A DNA stretch of 64,000 nt from Orientallactaga sibirica (lineage: Eukaryota > Chordata > Mammalia > Rodentia > Dipodidae). Positions 56,001 through 64,000 of this stretch are shown in pieces. The stretch covers positions 3,596,001 to 3,660,000 of the forward strand of contig JAEOAD010000055.1 of the NCBI GenBank assembly GCA_036365145.1, given 5' to 3'. A program made the position numbers and the translations under genes. The stretch's first letter is position 1. The number at the start of each line of letters is the position of its first letter. The notes below the pieces were generated by a model. The model saw nothing but the letters and a program-made list of their open reading frames with translations, was not told the DNA's origin and did not search any database.

Positions 56001-59000
56001 GACTGTGAAGGGTGAATTGCAGTGTCCCCGTGAAGGGTGAATAGGAGTGCAGTGTCCCTTGACCATGAAGGGTGAATAGGAGTGCCCTTGACCGTGAAGG
56101 GTGAATAGGAGTGCGGTGTCCCCTTGACCGTGAAGGGTGAATAGAAGTGCAGTGTCCCCTTGACCGTGAAGGGTGAATAGGAGTGCGGTGTCCCCTTGAC
56201 CGTGAAGGGTGAATAGGAGTGCAGTGTCCCCTTGACCGTGAAGGGTGAATAGGAGTGCAGTGTCCCTTGACCGTGAAGGGTTGACCGTGAAGGGTGAATA
56301 GGAGTGCAGTGTCCCCTTGACCGTGAAGGGGGTGAATGAAGGGTGAATAGGAGTGCAGTGTCCCCTTGACCGTGAAGGGTGAATAGGAGTGCAGTTTCCC
56401 TTGACCGTGAAGGGTGAATAGGAGTGCAGTGTCCCTTGACCGTGAAGGGTGAATGAGTGTCCCCTTGATGAAGGGTGAATAGGAGTGCAGTGTCCTTGAC
56501 CGTGAAGGGTGAATAGGAGTGCAGTGTCCCTTGACCGTGAAGGGTGAATAGGAGTGCAGTGTCCTTGACCGTGAAGGGTGAATAGGAGTGTGTGAAGGGT
56601 GAATAGGAGTGCAGTGTCCCCTTGACCGTGAAGGGTGAATAGGAGTGCAGTGTCCCCTTGACCGTGAAGGGTGAATAGTGCAGTGTGACCGTGAAGGGTG
56701 AATAGGAGTGCAGTGTCCCTTGACCGTGAAGGGTCCCCTTGACCGTGAAGGGTGAATAGGAGTGCAGTTTCCCCTTGACCGTGAAGGGTGAATAGGAGTG
56801 CAGTGTCCCCTTGACCGTGAAGGGTGAATAGGAGTGCAGTGTCCCCTTGACTGTGAAGGGTGAATAGGAGTGCAGTGTCCCCTTGACCGTGAAGGGTGAA
56901 TAGGAGTGCAGTGTCCCCTTGCGTGAAGGGTGAATAGGAGTGCAGTTTCCCTTGACCGTGAAGGGTGAATAGGAGTGCAGTGTCCCCTTGACCGTGAAGG
57001 GTGAATAGGAGTGACCGTGAAGGGTGAATAGGAGTGCAGTGTCCCTTGACCGTGAAGGGTGAATAGGAGTGCAGTGTCCCCTTGAGTGCAGTGTCCCTTG
57101 ACCGTGAAGGGTGAATAGGAGGCAGTGTCCCCTTGACCGTGAAGGGTAGGTGCAGTGTCCCTTGACCATGAAGGGTGAATAGGAGTGCAGTGTCCCTTGA
57201 CCGTGAAGGGTGAATAGGAGTGCAGTGTCCCTTGACCGTGAAGGGTGAATTGAGTGTCCCTTGACCGTGAAGGGTGAATAGGAGTGCAGTGTCCCCCCGT
57301 GAAGGGTGAATAGGAGTGAGTGTCCCCTTGACCGTGAAGGGTGAATGAGTGCAGTGAAGGGTGAATGAAGGGTGAATAGGAGTGCAGTGTCCCCTTGACC
57401 GTGAAGGGTGAAATAGTGCAGTGTCCCCTTGACCATGAAGGGTGAATAGGAGTGCAGTTTCCCCTTGACCATGAAGGGTGAATCCCAGTTCCCTTGACCG
57501 TGAAGGGTGAATAGGAGTGCAGTGTCCCCTTGACCGTGAAGGGTGAATAGAAGGACCGTGAAGGGTGAGTGCAGTGTCCCTTGACCGTGAAGGGTGAATA
57601 GGAGTGCAGTGTCCCCTTGACCGTGAAGGGTGAATAGGAGTGCAGTCCCCTTGACCATGAAGGGTGAAAGTGCAGGTCCCCTTGACCGTGAAGGGTGAAT
57701 AGGGAGTGCAGTGTCCCTTGACCATGAAGGGTGAATAGGAGTGCAGTGTCCCCTTGACCGTGAAGGGTGAATTGACCGTGAAGGGTGAATAGGAGTGCAG
57801 TGACCGTGAAGGGTGAATAGGAGTCCCCTTGACCGTGAAGGGTGAATAGGAGTGCAGAGTGTCCCCTTGACCGTGAAGGGTGAATAGGAGTGCAGTGTCC
57901 CCTTGACCGTGAAGGGTGAATAGAAGTGCAGTGTCCCCTTGACCGTGAAGGGTGAATAGGAGTGCGGTGTCCCCTTGACCATGAAGGGTGAATAGGAGTG
58001 CAGTGTCCCCTTGACCATGAAGGGTGAATAGGAGTGCAGTTTCCCCTTGACCATGAAGGGTGAATAGAAGTGCAGTTTCCCCTTGACCGTGAAGGGTGAA
58101 TAGAAGTGCGGTGTCCCCTTGACCATGAAGGGTGAATAGGAGTGCAGTGACCGTGAAGGGTGAATAAGTGCAGTGTCCCCTTGACCGTGAAGGGTGAATA
58201 GGTGCAGTGTCCCCTTGACCATGAAGGGTGCAGGAGTGCAGTCCCTTGACCATGAAGGGTGAATAGGAGTGCAGTTTCCCTTGACCGTGAAGGGTGAATG
58301 AAGGAGTGCAGTGTCCCTTTGAGGGTGAAGGGTGAATAGGGTGAATAGAGTGCGTGAAGGGTGAATAGGAGTGCAGTCCCCTTGACCGTGAAGGGTGAAT
58401 ATGAAGGGTGAATAGGAGTGCAGTGTCCCTTGACCGTGAAGGGTGAATAAGGGTGAATGAAGGGTGAATAGGAGTGCAGTGTCCCCTTTGAGGGTGAAGG
58501 GTGAATAGGAGTGCAGTGTCCCCTTGACCGTGAAGGGTGAATAGGAGTGCAGTGTCCCCTGAAGGGTGACCATGAAGGGTGAATGAAGTGGGTGAATGAA
58601 GGGTGAATAGGAGTGCAGTGTCCCCTTGACCGTGAAGGGTGAATAGGAGTGCAGTGTCCCCTTGACCATGAAGGGTGAATAGGAGTGCAGTGTCCCCTTG
58701 ACCATGAAGGGTGAAGGGTGAATAGGAGTGCAGTGTCCCCTTGACCGTGAAGGGTGAATAGAAGTGCAGTGTCCCCTTGACCGTGAAGGGTGAATAGGAG
58801 TGCGGTGTCCCCTTGACCATGAAGGGTGAATGACCGTGAAGGGTGAAGGGTGAATAGGAGTGCAGTGTCCCCTTGACCGTGAAGGGTGAAGGGTGAATAG
58901 GTGAAGGGTGAATAGGAGTGCAGTGTCCCCTTGACCGTGAAGGGTGTGTGCAGTGTCCTTGACCGTGAAGGGTGAATAGGAGTGCAGTGTCCCTTGACCG

Positions 59001-61510
59001 TGAAGGGTGAATAGGAGTGCAGTGTCCCCCTTGACCGTGAAGGGTGAATTGCACCGTGAAGGGTGGTGAATGAAGGGTGAATAGTGCAGTGTCCCCTTGA
59101 CCGTGAAGGGTGAAAGGGTGAAGGGTGAATAGGAGTGCAGTGTCCCCTTGACCGTGAAGGGTGAATAGGAGTGCAGTGTCCCCTTGACCGTGAAGGGTGA
59201 ATAGGAGTGCAGTGTCCCCTTGACCGTGAAGGGTGAATAGGAGTGCAGTGTCCCCTTGACCCCCTTGACCGTGAAGGGTGAATAGGAGTGCAGTGTCCCT
59301 TGACCATGAAGGGTGAATAGGAGTGCAGTGACTGTGAAGGGTGAATAGGAGTGCAGTGTCCCCTTGACCGTGAAGGGTGAATAGGAGTGCAGTGTCCCCT
59401 TGACCGTGAAGGGTGAAGGGTGACCGTGAAGGGTGAATAGAGTGCAGTGTCCCCTTGACCGTGAAGGGTGAATAGGCAGTGCATGAAGGGTGTGTGCCCC
59501 TTGACCGTGAAGGGTGAAGTGCAGTGGTGAATGAAGGGTGAATAGGAGTGCAGTGTCCCCTTGACCGTGAAGGGTGAAGGGTGAATGAAGGGTGAATAGG
59601 AGTGCGGCGTCCCCTTGACCGTGAAGGGTGAATAGGAGTGCAGTGTCCCCTTGACCGTGAAGGGTGAATAGGAGTGCAGTGTCCCCGTGAAGGGTGAATA
59701 GGAGTGACCTTGTGAAGGGTGAATAGTGAAGGGTGAATAGGAGTGCAGTGTCCCTTGACTGTGAAGGGTGAATAGGAGTGCAGTGTCCCCTTGACCGTGA
59801 AGGGTGTGAAGGGTGAATAGGAGTGCAGTGTCCCTTGACTGTGAAGGGTGAATAGGAGTGCGGCGTCCCCTTGACCGTGAAGGGTGAATAGGAGTGCAGT
59901 GTCCCCCTTGACCGTGAAGGGTGAATAGGAGTGTGTCCCCTTGACCGTGAAGGGTGAATAGAGTGCAGTGTCCCCTTGACCATGAAGGGTGAATAGGAGT
60001 GCAGTGTCTTGACCGTGAAGGTGAAGGGTGAATAGGAGTGCAGTGTCCCTTGACCGTGAAGGGTGAATAGTGCAGTGTCCCCTTCCCTGAAGGGTGAATA
60101 GGAGTGCAGTGTGACTGTGAAGGGTGAATAGGAGTGCAGTGTCCCTTGACCGTGAAGGGTGAATAGGAGGCAGTGACCATGAAGGGTGAATAGGAGTGCA
60201 GTGTCCCTTGACCGTGAAGGGTGAATGAGTGCAGTGTCCCTTGAGTGAAGGGTGAATAGGAGTGCAGTGTCCCTTGACCATGAAGGGTGAATGACCTTGA
60301 CCGTGAAGGGTGAAGTCCCCTTGACCGTGAAGGGTGAATAGGAGTGCAGTGTCCCATGAAGGGTTGACCATGAAGGGTGAATAGGAGTGCAGTGTCCCCT
60401 TGACCGTGAAGGGTGAATAAGGGTGTCCCCTTGACCGTGAAGGGTGAATAGGAGTGCAGTGTCCCCTTGACCGTGAAGGGTGAATAGGAGTGCTGTGTCC
60501 CCTTGACCGTGAAGGGTGAATAGAAGTGCAGTGTCCCCTTGACCGTGAAGGGTGAATAGGAGTGCAGTGTCCCCTTGACCATGAAGGGTGAATAGGAGTG
60601 CAGTGTCCCCTTGACCGTGAAGGGTGAATAGGAGTGCAGTGTCCCCTTGACCGTGAAGGGTGAATAAGTGCAGTGTCCCTTGACCGTGAAGGGTGAATAG
60701 GAGTGCAGTGTCCCTTGACCATGAAGGGTGAATAGGAGTGCAGTTTCCCTTGACCAGTGTCCCCTTGACCGTGAAGGGTGAATAGGGTGCAGTGTTTGAC
60801 CATGAAGGGTGAATAGGAGTGCAGTGTCCCCTTGACCGTAGTGCAGTGTCCCTTGACCGTGAAGGGTGAATAGGAGTGCAGTGTCCCCTGACCGTGAAGG
60901 GTGAGGAGTGAGTGTCCCCTTGGGAAGGGTGAAGTGCAGTGTCCCTTGACCGTGAAGGGTAGGGTGACCGTGAAGGGTGAATAGGAGTGCAGTGTCCCCT
61001 TGACCGTGAAGGGTGAAGTGTCCCCTTGACCGTGAAGGGTGAATAGGAGTGCAGTTTCCTTGACCGTGAAGGGTGAATGACCGTGAAGGTGAAGGGTGAA
61101 TAGAGAGTGTCCCCTTGACCGTGAAGGGTGTCCCTTGACCGTGAAGGGTGAATAGGAGTGCAGTGTCCCCTTGACCGTGAAGGGTGAATAGGAGTGCGGT
61201 GTCCCCTTGACCGTGAAGGGTGAATAGGAGTGCAGTGTCCCTTGACCGTGAAGGGTGAGTGCAGTGTCCCCTTGTGTGAAGGGTGAATCCCCTTGACCGT
61301 GAAGGGTGGGTGCAGTGTCCCTTGACCGTGAAGGGTGAGTGAAGGGTGAATAGGAGTGCAGTGTCCCCTTGACCGTGAAGGGTGAATAGGAGTGCGGTGT
61401 CCCCTTGACCGTGAAGGGTGAATAGGAGTGCAGTGTCCCCTTGACCGTGAAGGGTGAATAGGAGTGCAGTGTCCCCTTGACCGTGAAGGGTGAATAGGAG
61501 TGCAGTGTCC
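53012..61510. repeat. 8.5-kb minisatellite, 36-bp unit, ~236 unit lengths
   Basis: A clean unit is 61441-61476, with core GTGAAGGGTGAATAGGAG and ending GCAGTGTCCCC. Full-length runs occur (for example 53400-53690, 55390-55860, 58640-58800, 59150-59260) between many partial or 35-bp units. The main variable site is CCGTGAA, CCATGAA or CTGTGAA; a second is GCAGTGTCC versus GCGGTGTCC or GCGGCGTCC. The plus strand has stops in every frame of each unit, the minus strand in none, which gives the 12-residue periods GDTALLFTLHGQ, GTLHSYSPFTVK and GHCTPIHPSRSR. Not CRISPR: no constant-repeat/unique-spacer alternation. Confidence 0.98.
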
Positions 61511-61607
61511 TCTGGGTGAGAGGCAGGGTGAATCACCCTGTGTGATCCCCGGATGGACACATGAGCTGCAGTAGGAGGAGATCACAGATGCAGAGACTCC
61601 CTCTACA
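61511..61607. other. Unique right flank of the minisatellite
   Basis: The array stops abruptly after GCAGTGTCC. The next bases contain GGGTGAATCACCCTGTGTG, in which GGGTGA/TCACCC is a short palindrome sharing the unit's GGGTGAAT. Confidence 0.6.
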
Positions 61608-62330
61608 CAAACTTTCTTTACTATTTTTTATTGACAACTTCTTTAATTGTAGACAATATCCCATGGTACTTCCCTCCCTTCCCCCACTTTCCCCTTTGAA
61701 ACTTCACTCTCCATTATATCCCCTCCCCATCTCAATCAGTCTCTCTTTTCAGTTTGATGTCATGATCTTTTCCTCCTATTATGATGGTCTTATGTAGGTA
61801 GAGTCAGGAACTGTAAGGTCATGGATATCCAGGCATTTTGTGTCTGGAGGAGCACGTTGTAAGCAGTCCTACCCTTCCTTTGGCCCTTTCATTCTTTCCG
61901 CCCCCTCTTCTGCAATGGACCCTGAGCCTTGGAAGGTATGTTTGAGATGTTCAGTGCTGAGCACTCCTCTGTCACTTCTTCTCAGCACCATGGTGCCTTC
62001 TGAGTCATCCCAAGGTCACCATCATCTGAAAAGAGAAGCTTCTCTAACCAAAAGTGAGAGTAGCATTAATATATGGGTGTGGACATTAAGAAAAGTGCTT
62101 ACTTGGCAGTTTGGTGAGCATAGTATATACGTTTAGTGAGGCACCAGCAGACATTACACTCTTAGGGATCATGACTACCCCTGTCGTAGGTTTTTAGTAT
62201 CAGGAACATATTCCCTCCCATGGAGCGGGCCTCCAGTGCAATTAGAGAGCAGTTGGTTTCCCCATAACAGACATGCCACTATTGCACCCATTGGCTCATT
62301 TGGCCTGGCTGGCCAAATTTAAAGACAAGC
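61608..62330 (-). mobile_element. L1-like LINE 3' UTR fragment, uninterrupted
   Basis: The minus strand ends in AATAAA (complement of 61627-61632). Landmarks: CCCATGGTACTTCCCTCCC, GATGTCATGATCTTTTCCTCC, CCATAACAGACATGCCACTATT, GGCTCATTTGGCCTGGCTGG. It serves as the empty-site reference for the broken copy at 43552-45055. Confidence 0.6.
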
Positions 62331-62334
62331 TTTC

Positions 62335-62336
<2 letters not shown>

Positions 62337-62382
<46 letters not shown>
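62337..62382. repeat. (ATT)n microsatellite
   Basis: About 15 ATT units, marking the tail side of the following reverse SINE. Confidence 0.96.
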
Positions 62383-62383
62383 T

Positions 62384-62650
62384 TATTTTTAGAGAGAGAC
62401 ACAGAGAGAGACAGACAGAGAGAGAGGGAGAGGGCAACAGATAGAGAATGGGCACGCCAGCAGTCTCTCAGCTGCTGTGAACGAAATCCAGATGTGTGCG
62501 CCCCCTTGTGGGCAAGAGCAGCATTGCGCCCTTGCATCACTTTGCATCTGGCTAAATGTGGGACTGGAGATTGGAACCACTGGAGATTGGAACCAGAGTT
62601 CTTAGGCATAGGAGGCAGGCGCCTTAACTGCTAAGCCATCTCTCCAGCCC
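62384..62650 (-). mobile_element. T-SINE, long-insert subfamily
   Basis: Reverse copy with CGCCCCCTTGTGGGCAAGAG and GCATTGCGCCCTTGCATCAC. ACTGGAGATTGGAACC is duplicated in tandem at about 62561-62592. AAGCTTTCTTT flanks both sides (62328 and 62651). Confidence 0.93.
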
Positions 62651-62726
62651 AAGCTTTCTTTTTAAAATATTTTATTTAATTATTTGAGAGAGTTAGAGAA
62701 AGATGCAGATAGAAAGAGAGTGAGAG

Positions 62727-62933
62727 GGCTGGAGAGATAGCTTAGCAGTTAGGATGCTTGCCTATGAAGCCTATGAGTTGAACACTCAGGTCCCAGATAA
62801 GCCAGACATACAAGGTGTCACAAGTGTGCAAGGTCACACATGAGCACAAGGTGGAGTTCGATTGCAGTAGCTGGAGGCCCTGACGTGCCCATTCTCTCTC
62901 TCTCTCTCTCTCTCTCATTGTAAATGCAAAAAG
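62727..62933 (+). mobile_element. T-SINE, nested, long-insert subfamily remnant
   Basis: GGGCTGGAGAGATAGCTTAGC; keeps part of the long insert (GTGTCACAAGTGTGCAAGG). It ends TTGTAAATGCAAAAA. Confidence 0.88.
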
Positions 62934-63083
62934 GGCTGGAGAGATGGCTTAGCAGTTAAGGTATTTGCCTGTAAAGCCAAAGGACCCCAGTTTGATTCTC
63001 CAGGACCCACGTAAGCCAGATGCACAAGGGGGCACATGCATCTGGAGTTCATTTGCAGTGGCTGCATGCCCTGTCACACCCAT

Positions 63084-63128
<45 letters not shown>

Positions 63129-63160
63129 CTTTTTATCTCTCAAATAAATAAAATTAAATT
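62934..63160 (+). mobile_element. T-SINE, nested
   Basis: Bounded by ATGCAAAA at about 62924 and 63164. Confidence 0.94.
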
Positions 63161-63173
63161 AAAAATGCAAAAG

Positions 63174-63325
63174 AGCCAGGCGCGGTGGCACACGCCTTTA
63201 ATCCCAGCACTCAGGAGGCAGAGGTAGGAGGATTATCATGAGTTTGAGGCCACCCTGAGAGTACATAGTGAATTCCAGGTCAGCCTGAGCTAGAATGAGA
63301 CCCTAGCTCAAAAAAACCAAAGCCC
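63174..63325 (+). mobile_element. B1-type SINE, nested
   Basis: Bounded by ATGCAAAA at about 63164 and 63338. AGCCAGGCGCGGTGGCAC start. Confidence 0.94.
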
Positions 63326-63519
63326 CCCCCAAAAAAAATGCAAAAAGAGAGAGAGAACGAGAGAGAAAATGGGCATGCCAGGTCCTCTAGCCACTAAAAA
63401 TTAATTCCAGATGCACATGCCACCTTGTGCATCTGGCTTACCTGGGTACTGGGGAATCAAATCTAGGTCCTTAGGCTTCACAGGCAAGAGCCTTACCTGC
63501 TAAGCCATCGCTCTAGCCC

Positions 63520-64000
63520 TACACAAGCTTTCCTACTGCTGCAGCCAGCCTGGAGGGCAGGGACTTCCTGGACAGGGTCCAAACACTCTTCTTAGGAGCT
63601 GGGGACAAGTGTGCCAGCTGAAGCTAAAGAGGCCTGCTGGGAGTCTGCAGGCTCTGGCACCCCTGCCTGAAGACACTCACTGCAGAGAACCTTGCCTGCT
63701 TCATTTCCTCCAGGCTGCACGCCTGGGGATTTCATAGCCACGTGCGTGCAGGCCCAGCTGCAGAGACCTGGTGGGGGCAGACACATCTGCTCCATCAGAG
63801 CAGAGCCCTCCCCTCTCCTAGGCAGTCCTAGCCCCAGGGTTACCTGCTGGAGTGTTTCTCCAGTGTGGGAAGGGATGTGCAGGCTGAGGTGAGTGTGCTG
63901 GGGGGGGGGGTGCAGTCAATGGCTCCCAGAACACAGGCCGGCCTGGTGATTTCCTTACAACTTGCAGCCATTAAAAGAAAAAAAAAAAAAAAGTATCCCA
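63520..64000. other. Unique sequence at the right edge
   Basis: GC-rich and repeat-free apart from a G run at 63901. It holds a possible exon (63714-63888) discussed under findings, and an A run at 63977. Confidence 0.45.

Larger units (their letters stand above)
62658..63519 (-). mobile_element. T-SINE split by nested insertions
   Basis: The 3' end (AAATATTTTATTTAATTATTTG) is at 62665 and the rest (AGAGAGAAAATGGGCATGCC to CATCGCTCTAGCCC) resumes at about 63345. Three SINEs lie in between. Confidence 0.88.

Noticed and set aside
53012..61510. CRISPR-like array
   Set aside because: The whole 36-bp unit repeats, with no unique spacers and no cas genes, in a rodent genome.
52655..61585. Giant minus-strand protein (~3,000 residues) in any of three frames
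   Set aside because: All three frames are open only because a 36-bp unit without stops is repeated. Indels hop between frames freely, no frame is favoured, and the ends run into ordinary flanking sequence.

Overview
This window is mammalian nuclear DNA, almost certainly from a rodent. The evidence is the very high density of 7SL-derived B1-type SINEs together with a tRNA-headed SINE (written T-SINE below) that has an A box like GGCTTAGCGGTTAAGG, a B box like GGTTCGATTCC and an AAATAAATAAAT tail. Both families differ from the mouse and rat consensus. I suspect a jerboa-like (dipodoid) rodent, but that is inference from remembered SINE sequence. The DNA is intron-rich and non-coding, with many nested retrotransposons. 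There are no bacterial features, operons or CRISPR arrays.

Region 1 to 26.5 kb, the 3' end of one plus-strand gene. A 92-bp internal exon with clean splice signals lies at 2628-2719. The terminal coding exon lies at 24627-25329, followed by a 3' UTR with a poly(A) signal at 26449. The two exons are phase-compatible and would be separated by an intron of about 22 kb. I do not recognise the protein. The intron holds SINEs, old MIR and L2 remnants, a B1 whose internal 29-bp module has grown to seven copies (10516-10718), and a decayed 5S rRNA pseudogene (24028-24119).

Region 26.5 to 53 kb, apparently intergenic. It is dominated by SINEs, often inserted one after another into the same target site. 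It also holds an L1 3'-UTR-like fragment broken up by a B1, two T-SINEs and a solo ERVL-type LTR with a 5-bp target duplication (43.5-45.1 kb). Next to it is an 1.83-kb MaLR-like LTR element with two LTRs flanked by AATATC (45391-47220).

Region 53.0 to 61.5 kb, the most striking object: an 8.5-kb minisatellite of a 36-bp unit (about 236 unit lengths). The unit is a multiple of three and has no stop codon in any of the three minus-strand frames, so three overlapping minus-strand reading frames of roughly 2,600-3,000 codons exist at once. I treat these as a by-product of the repeat, not genes. The array carries a strong left-to-right gradient in CpG-decay variants and many partial units.

Region 61.5 to 64 kb: a second, unbroken copy of the same L1 3' end, a nested SINE stack, and about 0.5 kb of unique sequence. 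Shorthand: 'ID/B1 composite' means an ID-like tRNA head followed by a B1-like body (as in rodent B4). 'Old SINE-like repeat' is an unassigned rodent repeat recognised by a GAGGTCAGAGGACAAC-like core and a CCATCTCCCCAGCCC-like end. TSD means target site duplication.
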